Below, piece after piece: positions 28,901 to 40,900 of a stretch of DNA of 64,000 nucleotides. A program made the position numbers and the translations under genes. Below the pieces are notes generated by a model. That model was not told the origin of the DNA. It searched no databases and was given only the letters and a program-made list of their open reading frames with translations. Numbering within the stretch: position 1 is the stretch's first letter; each line of letters begins with the position of its first letter. Source of the DNA: Serratia ureilytica (GTDB taxonomy: Bacteria; Pseudomonadota; Gammaproteobacteria; Enterobacterales; Enterobacteriaceae); the NCBI RefSeq assembly GCF_013375155.1, contig NZ_JABXOF010000004.1, positions 62,001-126,000 of the forward strand, read 5' to 3'.

Positions 28901-31900
28901 GTGGAGCATCGCCAGGTCGCGCGCTTGTTCAGCGCCACCAACGCCTGGTTTAACTTCAGCGCCGCCGACAAGTGGTGCCTGTTCCACTCATTCGCCTTCG
29001 ACTTTTCGGTTTGGGAGATCTGGGGCGCCTGGTTGTATGGCGGCCAGCTGTTCATCGTACCGCAGGAGATCGCCCGTTCGGCGCCGGACTTTTATCATTT
29101 CGTCTGCCGCAGCGGCATCACGGTACTGAATCAGACGCCGAGCGCCTTCAAAGCCTTTATCCAGGCTCAGGCACACAGCGAAGCGCGCCATCAGCTGCGC
29201 GAGATCGTGTTCGGTGGTGAAATGCTGAAGCCTTCCGATCTCGCGCCGTGGTTTGCTCGTCCAGAGAACCGGCAGACGCGATTGGTCAACATGTACGGCA
29301 TCACCGAAACCACGGTGCACGTGACGTACCGGCCGCTGTCGGCGCAGGATACGGCGATCGTCGCCAGCCCGATCGGCTGCCGTATTCCGGATTTGCGGCT
29401 GTATCTGCTTGGCGGCGATGGCGAACCGGTGCCGATGGGGGCGATCGGCGAACTGTACGTCGGCGGTGAAGGGGTGGCGCGAGGGTACCTGAACCGGCCC
29501 GAATTGACGGCGGAACGTTTTCTCGAAGACCCTTTCAACCGGGCGCCGGGTGCGCGCATGTATCGCACCGGCGATCTGGCGCGCTATCTGCCGGGGGGGG
29601 ATATCGAATACCTGGGGCGCAACGACCAGCAGGTGAAAATCCGCGGCTTCCGCATCGAGTGCGGTGAGGTGGAAGCGCAGCTGAGCGCCGATCCGCGCGT
29701 GCGCAGCGTAGCCGTGGACGCTATCGACGATGGCGACGGGAATAAGCGACTGGTGGCGTGGGTGGTTCCGGCGCCGGAGACGGAACGCGCTACGCTGGCG
29801 ACCGAATTGCGCCGGCATCTGCAGGCGCGGTTGCCGGACTATATGGTGCCGGCGGCTTACGTTTGGCTGGAGGCGTTGCCGCTGACCGGCAACGGCAAAT
29901 TGGACAAGCGCGCCCTGCCGGTGCCGCAGGTCGACGCCTGTGCGCGCGAGGCCTATGCGCCGCCGCAGGGCGAGGCAGAAAATCTGTTGGCGGCTATCTG
30001 GCATGAGCTGTTGGGCGTAGAACGGATTGGCCGTTACGACCACTTCTTCGAACTGGGCGGGCATTCGCTGATGGCGGTGCGCCTGGCGAACCGCGTGCAA
30101 CAGGCCGGATGGCAGCTGCCGTTGCAGGCGCTGTTCGCCAGTCCGGTGTTGCACGTGTTGGCCCAGGCGCTGCAGGTTGCGCCGACGCAGGAATCGATCC
30201 CGATGCTGCCGGTGGCGCGCGATGGGGAATTGCCGCTGTCGTTTGCTCAGCAGCGTCTGTGGTTCCTGACCCAGTTGGAGGGGATGAGCGAAACCTACCA
30301 TATCCCGCTGGCGTTGCGGCTGCGCGGTCGGTTGGACCGGCAGGCGTTGCAACAGGGGCTGGACGCGCTCTATGCGCGCCACGAATCGCTGCGCAGCCGG
30401 TTCATCACCCGGGAAGATCGGCCACAGGTACAGATTTTGCCGGCAAACGGGTTACCGCTTGCGTTCCACGATCTGCGACGTCACCCCGCGCAGGCTGAAA
30501 CGCTGTGTCGTCAGGCGGCCACTCAATCGTTCGATTTGACGCAGGGGCCGCTGGTGCGCGCCGCGCTGCTCCGCCTGGCGGATGAGGAGCATCTGTTCCT
30601 GCTCACCTGCCATCACATCGTCTCCGACGGCTGGTCTACCGGCATACTGCTGCGCGAATTGGGCGCGCTGTACGGCGCTTTCCGTCGAGGCGAGGCCGAT
30701 CCGCTGCCGCCGCTGACCTTGCAATACCCGGATTACGCCGCCTGGCAGCGTCGCTACCTGACGCCGGAACGGCTGGCGGCGCAGGCGCAATACTGGCGTG
30801 AAACGCTGAGCGATGCGCCGGCGCTGCTGACGTTGCCGACCGACCGGCCGCGTCCGACGGTACAGTCTTTCAGCGGCGCAGAAGTGCCGATCGCGATCGA
30901 CGCCGAGTTGACGCAGGCGCTGCGTCAATTCAGCCGACAGCATGGCGGCACGCTGTTTATGACGGTGCTGGCGGCCTGGAGCCTGGTGCTGGCGCGCATG
31001 GCCGGACAGCAGGAGCTGGTGATCGGCACGCCGGAGGCCAACCGCGGCCGGCTGGAAACCGAATCGCTGGTCGGTTTCTTCGTCAGCACGCTGGCGCTGC
31101 GCATCGATCTTCGCGACGATCCGGATCTGCCGACGCTGCTCGAACGGGTCCGCCACACGGTGCTGGCGGCGCAGGAAAACCGCGATCTGCCGTTCGAGCA
31201 GGTGGTGGAGCTGGTCAACCCGCCGCGCCATCTGGGCTATACCCCGCTGTTCCAGGTGATGCTGGCCTGGCAGGACGGCTCGGTGCGCGATATTCCGCTG
31301 CCTGGGCTGCAGGCCGAATTGGCCGGGCTGGAATACAGCGCGGCGAAGTTCGATCTGACGCTCGATCTGGCCGATACCGGCGAAGGCATCAGCGGCACGC
31401 TGAATTTCGCCACGGCGTTGTTCGATCGCGCCACCGCCGAGCGTTACGGCGTTTACCTGGTACAGGCGCTGCGGGCGATGACGCTGAATAACCCGCGATC
31501 GGTATCCCATATCGATTTGCTGCCGCTCGCCGAACGGGAGCATCTGCTGCATGGCTGGAACCGCACCGAGCGTGATTACCCGCTGGATCAGACGCTGGCG
31601 GCGCTGTTCGAGCGGCAGGTGCGCCGCACGCCGGATGCCATCGCGCTGGTGAGCGGCGCGGAAAGCCTGAGCTACGCCCGGTTGAACGCCCGCGCCAACC
31701 GGCTGGCGCACGCGCTGATTGCGCGCGGCGTGGGCCCGGACAGCCGGGTGGCGGTGTGCGCCGAACGCGGCCTGAACATGGTGACGGCGCTGTTCGGCAT
31801 CCTCAAGGCCGGCGGCGCCTATGTGCCGTTGGATCCGGCCTATCCGGGCGAGCGCCTGCAGTACATCCTGCAGGATGCCGACCCGGTGCTGCTGCTGGCG

Positions 31901-34900
31901 GACGCCGCCGGCCGGGCGGCGCTGGGCGAACCCGCGACGCCGCAGCTGGCGCTGGAGGCCGCGTTGCCGGAGACGCTGAGTGCCGAGAACCCGGCGCCGC
32001 GCGCGCAGGCGTCGCACCTGGCGTACGTGATTTACACCTCGGGTTCGACCGGTAAACCGAAGGGCGCGATGAACGAACACCGCGGGGTGGTCAACCGGCT
32101 GGTGTGGATGCAGGAGGCCTACGGCCTGACGGCGGCGGACACGGTGCTGCAAAAAACGCCGTTCGGCTTCGACGTCTCGGTGTGGGAGTTCTTCTGGCCG
32201 CTGATGGTCGGCGCGCGCCTGGTGATGGCGAAGCCGGAAGGGCACAAGGATCCGGACTACCTGAGCCGCGCTATCGAACAGTACGGCGTCACCACGCTGC
32301 ACTTCGTGCCGTCGATGTTGCAAAGCTTCCTGGCAGATGAGCAGGCGGCGACGCGCTGTGGCAACGTGGTGCGGGTGATGTGCAGCGGGGAAGCGCTGCC
32401 GGCGGCGCTGGTGGCGGAGTTTTACCGCCGGCTGCCGCAGGCGGAGTTGCATAACCTGTATGGGCCGACGGAGGCGGCGGTGGACGTCACCGCCTGGCAC
32501 TGTTCGCGGGAGGCGGACCGGGTGTCGGTGCCGATCGGTCGGCCGATCGCCAACACGCGCATCTATCTGCTGGACGAGCACGGGCAGCCGGTGCCGCTGG
32601 GGGCGGTGGGCGAGCTGTATATCGGCGGGGTGCAGGTGGCGCGGGGCTACCTGAATCGGCCCGACTTGACGGCGGAGCGTTTCCTGAGCGATCCGTTCGC
32701 GCCGGGCGGGCGCATGTACCGCACCGGCGACGTAGCGCGCTATCTGGCGAACGGTGACATCGAGTACCTGGGGCGCAATGACCAGCAGGTGAAAATCCGC
32801 GGCTTCCGCATCGAATGCGGCGAGATAGAAGCGACGCTGGCGACGCACCCGGCGGTGCGGGAAGCGGTGGTGGATGCGCGCGCGGTGGGCGACGACAAAC
32901 GGCTGGTGGCGTGGGTGGTGCCGGCGGCGGACGTGGCGGAAGAGACGCTGGCGGGCGCGCTGCGGCAGCATGTGAGCGCGGCGCTGCCGGACTACATGGT
33001 GCCGTCGGCCTGGGTGGTGGTGGCGGCGTTGCCGCTGTCGCCGAACGGCAAGTTGGACCGGCGGGCGCTGCCGGAGCCGCAGGGGATGCAGAGCCAGGCG
33101 GCGTACGAAGCGCCGCAGGGTGAGCGCGAAACGCTGCTGGCGGAGATCTGGCGCGAGTTGCTGAACGTGGAGCAGGTTGGCCGCCACGACAACTTCTTCG
33201 AACTGGGCGGCCACTCGCTGCTGGCGGTGAAGTTGATGGCTCAACTGCGGCGTGCCGGTTTGGCGGCGAACGTGCAGACGCTGTTCTCAACGCCGACGCT
33301 GGCGGCGCTGGCGCAGGCGGTGAGCGCGCAAGGGGAAATCGACATACCGGAAAACCGCATCTTGCCGGGTTGCGCCGCCATTACGCCGGAGATGTTGCCG
33401 CTGGCGACGCTGAGCCAGCCGGAGATCGACGCGGTGGTGGCGCAGGTGCCGGGCGGCGTGGCTAACGTACAGGACATCTACGCTTTGTCGCCGCTGCAGG
33501 AGGGGATTTTGTTCCACCATCTGCTGGCGGAGCAGGGCGATCCGTACCAGCTGTCCGCGGTGTTGCGTTTCGACAGCCGCGCGCGCCTGGATGCCTGGCT
33601 GGCGGCGATGCAGCAGGTGATCGATCGCCATGACATTCTGCGCACCGCGTTCATCACGCAGGGCGTGTCTTCGCCGGTGCAGGTGGTGTGGCGCAAGGCC
33701 GAACTGGCACTGAGCGAGCGGCGTTTCGATCTGGCCGACGGCCCGGTTTGGCAACAGTTGGCGGCCGGTTTTGATCCGCTGCATCAGCGACAGGATCTGA
33801 CCCGTGCGCCGCTGCTCAACTTTACCGTCGCGCAAGAGGAGGATGGCCGGTGGTGCGCCTTGCAGCAGTGGCATCATCTGATTGGCGATCACTCCACGCT
33901 GGCCTTTATGGAGCAAGAGGTCAGCGAAATCCTCGCCGGTCGCGGCGCACGGCTTGGCGCCGCCCAGCCGTTCCGCAATGCGGTGGCGCAGGCGCGCCTG
34001 ACGCTCAGCGAAGCAGAGCATGAACGTTTCTTCCGCGACATGTTGGCGGATATCAGCGAGCCGGTCCTGCCGTTCGGCTTGAGTGATGTGCATGGCGAGG
34101 GACGGCAGATCGTCAGCCGCTACCAGGCGCTCTCTTCGGCGCTGAATCTGCGATTGCGACGTCAGGCGCGGCGGCTGGGCGTCAGCCTGGCCAGCCTGTG
34201 CCATCTGGCCTGGGCGCAGGTGCTGGCGCGCGTCAGCGGGCGAGACGCGGTCGTGTTCGGCACCGTATTGCTGGGTCGCCTGCAGGGCGGCGAAGGCGCG
34301 GAACGGGCATTGGGGTTGTTTATCAACACATTGCCACTGCGCCTGGACATCGATCGGCGAGGCGCGGAGGCGGCGGCAAGAGAGGCACACGTGCGGCTGA
34401 GCGGGCTGCTGGCGCATGAACATGCGCCGCTGGCATTGGCGCAGCGCTGCAGCGGCGTCAGCCCTGGGGCGCCGCTGTTCAGTGCCTTGCTCAACTATCG
34501 CCATAACAACGGCGAGGCAGTGTCGCTGCCCGAAGGCGTCAGCCTGCTGAGCGCCGAAGAGCGCACCAACTATCCGTTCGTCTTGTCGGTGGAGGACGGC
34601 GGCGATTCGCTGGGCATTACGGCGCAGGTAACCGAGGCGATCGATGCGCAGCGCGTATGTGACTATATGGTGCAGGCGCTGGACTCACTGGCGCAAGCAC
34701 TGGAGCAGGCGCCGGATACGCCGGTGTGTTCACTGGCGGTGGTGCCGGAAGCGGAACGCGAGCTGCTGCTGCATGGCTGGAACCGCACCGAGCGTGACTA
34801 CCCGCTGGATCAGACGCTGGCGGCGCTGTTCGAGCGGCAGGTGCGCCGCACACCGGATGCCATCGCGCTGGTGAGCGGGGCGGAAAGCCTGAGCTACGCC

Positions 34901-37900
34901 CGGTTGAACGCCCGCGCCAACCGGCTGGCGCACGCGCTGATAGCGCGCGGCGTCGGCCCGGACAGCCGGGTGGCGGTGTGCGCCGAACGCGGCCTGAACA
35001 TGGTGACGGCGCTGTTCGGCATCCTCAAGGCCGGCGGCGCCTATGTGCCGTTGGATCCGGCCTATCCGGGCGAGCGCCTGCAGTACATCCTGCAGGACGC
35101 CGACCCGGTGCTGCTGCTGGCGGACGCCGCCGGCCGGGCGGCGCTGGGCGAACCCGCGACGCCGCAGCTGGCGCTGGAGGCCGCGTTGCCGGAGACGCTG
35201 AGTGCCGAGAACCCGGCGCCGCGCGCGCAGGCGTCGCACCTGGCGTACGTGATTTACACCTCGGGCTCGACCGGTAAACCGAAGGGCGCGATGAACGAAC
35301 ACTGCGGGGTGGTCAACCGGCTGGTGTGGATGCAGGAGGCCTACGGCCTGACGGCGGCGGACACGGTGCTGCAAAAAACGCCGTTCGGCTTCGACGTCTC
35401 GGTGTGGGAGTTCTTCTGGCCGCTGATGGTCGGCGCGCGCCTGGTGATGGCGAAGCCGGAAGGGCACAAGGATCCGGACTACCTGAGCCGCGCTATCGAA
35501 GAGTACGGCGTCACCACGCTGCACTTCGTGCCGTCGATGCTGCAAAGCTTCCTGGCAGATGAGCAGGCGGCGACGCGCTGCGGCAACGTGGTGCGGGTGA
35601 TGTGCAGCGGGGAAGCGCTGCCGGCGGCGCTGGTGGCGGAGTTTTACCGCCGGCTGCCGCAGGCGGAGTTGCATAACCTGTATGGGCCGACGGAGGCGGC
35701 GGTGGACGTCACCGCCTGGCACTGTTCGCGGGAGGCGGACCGGGTGTCGGTGCCGATCGGTCGGCCGATCGCCAACACGCGCATCTATCTGCTGGACGAG
35801 CACGGGCAGCCGGTGCCGCTCGGGGCGGTGGGCGAGCTGTATATCGGCGGGGTGCAGGTGGCGCGGGGCTACCTGAATCGGCCCGACTTGACGGCGGAGC
35901 GTTTCCTGAGCGATCCGTTCGCGCCGGGCGGGCGCATGTACCGCACCGGCGACGTAGCGCGCTATCTGGCGAACGGCGACATCGAGTACCTGGGGCGCAA
36001 TGACCAGCAGGTGAAAATCCGCGGCTTCCGCATCGAATGCGGCGAGATAGAAGCGACGCTGGCGACGCACCCGGCGGTGCGGGAAGCGGTGGTGGATGCG
36101 CGCGCGGTGGGCGACGACAAACGGCTGGTGGCGTGGGTGGTGCCGGCGGCGGACGTGGCGGAAGAGACGCTGGCGGGCGCGCTGCGGCAGCATGTGAGCG
36201 CGGTGCTGCCGGACTACATGGTGCCGTCGGCCTGGGTGGTGGTGGCGGCGTTGCCGCTGTCGCCGAACGGCAAGTTGGACCGGCGGGCGCTGCCGGAGCC
36301 GCAGGGGATACAGAGCCAGGCGGCGTACGAAGCGCCGCAGGGTGAGCGCGAAACGCTGCTGGCGGAGATCTGGCGCGAGTTGCTGAACGTGGAGCAGGTT
36401 GGCCGCCACGACAACTTCTTCGAACTGGGCGGCCACTCGCTGATGGCGGTACGTCTGACCAACCGTCTGCAACAGATGGAATGGCAGCTGCCGTTGCAGA
36501 CCCTGTTCGCCAATCCGACGCTGCACGTAGTGGCGCAGCAACTGCAAAGGACGAGTGAAGCGCTGCCGCCGATCGAAGCTCTGCCGCGCGACGCCGCATT
36601 GCCGCTGTCGTTTGCTCAGCAGCGCTTGTGGTTCCTGACCCAGTTGGAGGGAATGAGTGAAACTTACCATATCCCGCTGGCGCTGAGCCTGCGCGGCGAG
36701 CTGGATCTGCCTGCCTGGCGGCAGAGTCTGGATGCGCTCTATGCCCGTCACGAAGCGTTGCGCAGCCGGTTTATCACCGTCGAGGGGCAGCCGCAGACGC
36801 ACATTCTGCCGGCAGACGCGCTGCCGTTGACGGTTCACGATCTGCGTGGGCAGCAGGATACCCAAAGCCGAGCGCGGCAACTGGCGCAGCACCTGGCGGA
36901 GGCGCCTTTCGAGCTGAGTTCCGGTCCGCTGGTGCGCGCCGCGCTGCTCCGCCTGGCGGATGAGGAGCATCTGTTCCTGCTCACCTGCCATCACATCGTC
37001 TCCGACGGCTGGTCGACCGGCATACTGCTGCGCGAATTGGGCGTGCTGTACGGCGCTTTCCGTCGCGGCGAGGCCGATCCGCTGCCGCCGCCGACCTTGC
37101 AATACCCGGATTACGCCGCCTGGCAGCGTCGCTACCTGACGCCGGAACGGCTGGCGGCGCAGGCGCAATACTGGCGTGAAACGCTGAGCGATGCGCCGGC
37201 GCTGCTGACGTTGCCGACCGACCGGCCGCGCCCGACGGTGCAGTCTTTCAGCGGCGCAGAAGTGCCGATCGCGATCGACGCCGAGTTGACGCAGGCGCTG
37301 CGTCAATTCAGCCGACAGCATGGCGGCACGCTGTTTATGACGGTGCTGGCGGCCTGGAGTCTGGTGCTGGCGCGCATGGCCGGACAGCAGGAGCTGGTGA
37401 TCGGCACGCCGGAGGCCAACCGCAGCCGGCTGGAAACCGAATCGCTGGTCGGTTTCTTCGTCAGCACGCTGGCGCTGCGCATCGATCTTCGCGACGATCC
37501 GGATCTGCCGACGCTGCTCGAACGGATCCGCCACACAGTGCTGGCGGCGCAGGAAAACCGCGATCTGCCGTTCGAGCAGGTGGTGGAGCTGGTTAACCCG
37601 CCGCGCCATCTGGGCTATACCCCCCTGTTCCAGGTGATGCTGGCCTGGCAGGACGGCTCGGTGCGCAATATTCCGCTGCCTGGACTGCAGGCCGAGAGCG
37701 CCGAGTTGGGCTACCGGATCGCCAAGTATGATTTGACGCTCGATCTGGCCGATAACGGCGAAGGCATCAGCGGCACGCTGAACTTCGCCACGGCGTTGTT
37801 CGATCGCGCCACCGCCGAGCGTTACGGCGCCTATCTGGTGCAGGTGCTGCGGGCGATGGCGACAAACGCTTCGCAGTCTGCTTCGCATATCGACCTGCTG

Positions 37901-40900
37901 CCGGCCGCTGAGCGCGAACTGCTGTTGTATGGCTGGAACCGAACCGCGGAAGCTTATCCGGCGCAGAACCCTGTTCACGTCCAGTTTGAACAGTGGGCGC
38001 GGCGTACGCCGGATGCCATCGCGTTGGTAAACGAGGCGGACAGCCTTAGCTACGCGCAATTGAACGCCCGCGCTAACCAACTGGCACACCAACTTATCGG
38101 ACAGGGTGTACGCCCCGGCGACCGCGTGGCCACGTCGCTCGAACGCAGTTTCTCTCTGGTCATTGCCCAGTTGGCGATCCTCAAGGCGGGCGCCGCTTAT
38201 GTGCCGCTCGATCCGCACCTGCCTGTTGCGCGGCAGGCGTGGATCATCGGCGACAGCGGAACGACGTTGATCCTGTGCGATCGCGATCTCGATCGCGAGA
38301 TAGCCGGCGAGATCGAATGTCTGCGTATCGATCGTCTGCGGCAGGATCCGACCCACGATCCGGCGGTGGCTCGCGCCGGCGACGCACCGGCTTACATCAT
38401 GTATACCTCGGGCTCGACCGGCACGCCTAAAGGCGTGATGGTGACGCATCAAGGCATCCTCCGACTGGCGATTAACAATCGGTTTGCGGCGTTCGAACGC
38501 GGCGATCGCTTTGCTTTCGCCGCTAATCCGGCATTCGACGCCAGCACGTTGGAAATGTGGGGCGCGTTGCTCAATGGCGCCAGTCTGGCGATCATTGCGC
38601 CGGAGGTGTTGACGGATGCCGATGCGTTGGCGGCAGCGCTGGTGCGGCAAGAGATTAACGTCTTGTTCCTGACCACGTCGTTGTTTAACCAATATGTCCA
38701 TAGCATCGCCGCGACGTTGGCGCAGCTGAAATATCTGATCAGCGGCGGTGAAGCCGCGGATCCGCACGCCTTTGCTCGTATGCTGAAAGAGGCGGGGCCG
38801 GTGCGTCTGGTCAATGCTTATGGGCCGACGGAAGGCACCGTTATCGCCACTGCGGCGATAGTTGAACAAGTGGGGCCATGGCAACGCCTGCCGATCGGCC
38901 GGCCGATCGGCAATACGCACATCTATCTGCTGGATGAGCATTTGCAGCCGGTGCCGCTCGGGGCCACCGGTGAGCTCTATATCGGCGGTGCCGGCGTGGC
39001 ATTGGGTTATCTCAATCGCGCCGAACTGACGGCAGAACGGTTCCTGGCGGATCCCTTCAATCCCGGAGACCGGATCTATCGTACCGGCGACCTGGCGCGC
39101 TACCTGCCGGACGGCAATATCGACTACCAAGGCCGTAACGATCGGCAGGTGAAAATTCGAGGCTTCCGCATCGAATGCGGTGAAATCGAGGCGCGAGTGG
39201 CTGGTCATCCGGCGGTGCGCGAAGCGGTGGTGGATGTCCTCGGCGAAGCGAACAATAAACGGCTGGTGGCGTGGGTGGTGCCGGAGGCTGAAGCGGACCG
39301 TCAGACGTTGGCGGTGACGCTGCGGCAGTATCTGGCGGGCATGTTGCCGGAGTTTATGCTGCCGACGGCCTGGGTTGCGCTGGATACGCTGCCGCTGACG
39401 CCGAACGGCAAGTTGGATCGGCGCGCGCTGCCTGAGCCGCAAGAGGACGCCTACGTGCGTGAGGTTTACGCCGAACCGGAAGGCGAGCTGGAAACGCTGC
39501 TGGCGGGGATCTGGCGCGAGTTGCTGGGCATTGAGCGTGTAGGACGTCACGATAACTTCTTCGAACTGGGTGGCCATTCGTTGCTGGCGGTCAAACTGAT
39601 GGCGCAGCTGCGCCGTGTGGGGTTGAGCGCCGGGGTACAAACGCTGTTCACCGCGCCGACGCTGTCGACGTTGGCGCAGACATTGGTCACGCAGCAAGAG
39701 GTGAGCGTGCCGGCCAACGGTATCCAACCGGGTTGCGCTTCCATTACGCCGGAGATGTTGCCGCTGGCGGCGCTGAGCCAGCCGGAGATCGACGCGGTGG
39801 TGGCGCAGGTGCCGGGCGGTGTGGCCAACGTACAGGACATCTACGCTTTGTCGCCGCTGCAGGAGGGGATTTTGTTCCACCATCTGCTGGCGGAGCAGGG
39901 CGATCCGTACCAGCTGTCCGCGGTGCTGCGTTTCGACAGCCGTGCGCGTCTGGATGCCTGGCTGGCGGCGATGCAGCAGGTGATCGACCGCCATGACATT
40001 CTGCGCACCGCGTTCATCACCCAGGGCGTGTCTTCGCCGGTGCAGGTGGTGTGGCGCAAGGCCGAGTTGTCGCTGCAAGAACTGCGGCTCGATCCGGCGC
40101 AGGGCGATATCGGTTCGCGGCTGACGGCGTTGTTTGATCCGCGCCGCGTACGGCCAGACCTGACGCGCGCGCCGTTACTGAGCTTTGTCGCTGCACGGGA
40201 AGAGGAGGGCAGTTGGTGTGTGCTCCAGCAGTGGCATCACCTGATCGGCGACCACTCGACCCTGGCGGTGATGCAGGAGGAAATCAATCTGATCCTGGCC
40301 GGACGCGGAGACGAATTGGCCAAGGCGCCGCCGTTCCGCAACGCGGTGGCGCAGGCGCGGCTCGGCGTCAGCAACGCTGAACACGAGCAGTTCTTCCGCA
40401 CTCTGCTGGCGGATATCGATGAACCGTCGCTGCCGTTCGGCCTGAGCGATGTGCATGGCGAAGGGCGAGATATCTCGACGGCGCACCTGGCATTGCCGCA
40501 TGCGCTCAATCAGCAGCTGCGGCGGCAGGCGCGACGGATGGGCGTCAGCCTGGCCAGTCTGTGCCATCTGGCCTGGGCGCAGGTGCTGGCGCGCGCCACC
40601 GGCCGCGATGAGGTGGTGTTCGGCACCGTGTTGCTGGGCCGCATGCAGGCCGGAGACGGGGCGGAACGGGCGCTCGGACTGTTTATCAACACCTTGCCGC
40701 TGCGGCTAGATGTCAATGAGGTTGGCGCAGAATCGGCGGCGTTGCAGGCGCATATCCGGCTGAGCGGACTGCTGGCCCATGAGCATGCGCCGCTGGCCTT
40801 GGCGCAGCGCTGCAGCGGCGTCGCCGCGGGCACGCCGCTGTTCAGCGCCCTACTGAACTATCGGCATAACAGCGGCGAGGAGACTGCCTTGCCGGCCGGC

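Larger units (their letters stand above)
30220..33330 (+). other. Module 2: C2 (LCL type), A2 (serine), T2
   Basis: C2 opens LPLSFAQQRLWFL and has HHIVSDG at residue 1567. A2 pocket residues come from FDVSVW, LHFVPS, VMCSGE, HNLYGPTE and AAVDVT, the serine code. T2 Ser is residue 2435. The following domain is a dual E/C type, so this serine is expected to become D. Confidence 0.88.
33370..36550 (+). other. Module 3: dual E/C3, A3 (serine), T3
   Basis: The condensation domain carries the extended N-terminal motif HHLLAEQGD (residue 2535) diagnostic of dual epimerisation/condensation domains and the active-site HHLIGDH (residue 2654). A3 is nearly identical to A2 and has the same serine code; T3 Ser is residue 3509. 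The next C domain is LCL type, so this serine stays L. Confidence 0.88.

Noticed and set aside
34730..40078. A 1,782-codon open frame on the minus strand inside the synthetase gene (and a 930-codon one at 30452-33244).
   Set aside because: These follow from the GC-rich third positions and repeats of the sense gene; the translations are Arg/Gln/His-rich with no family features.
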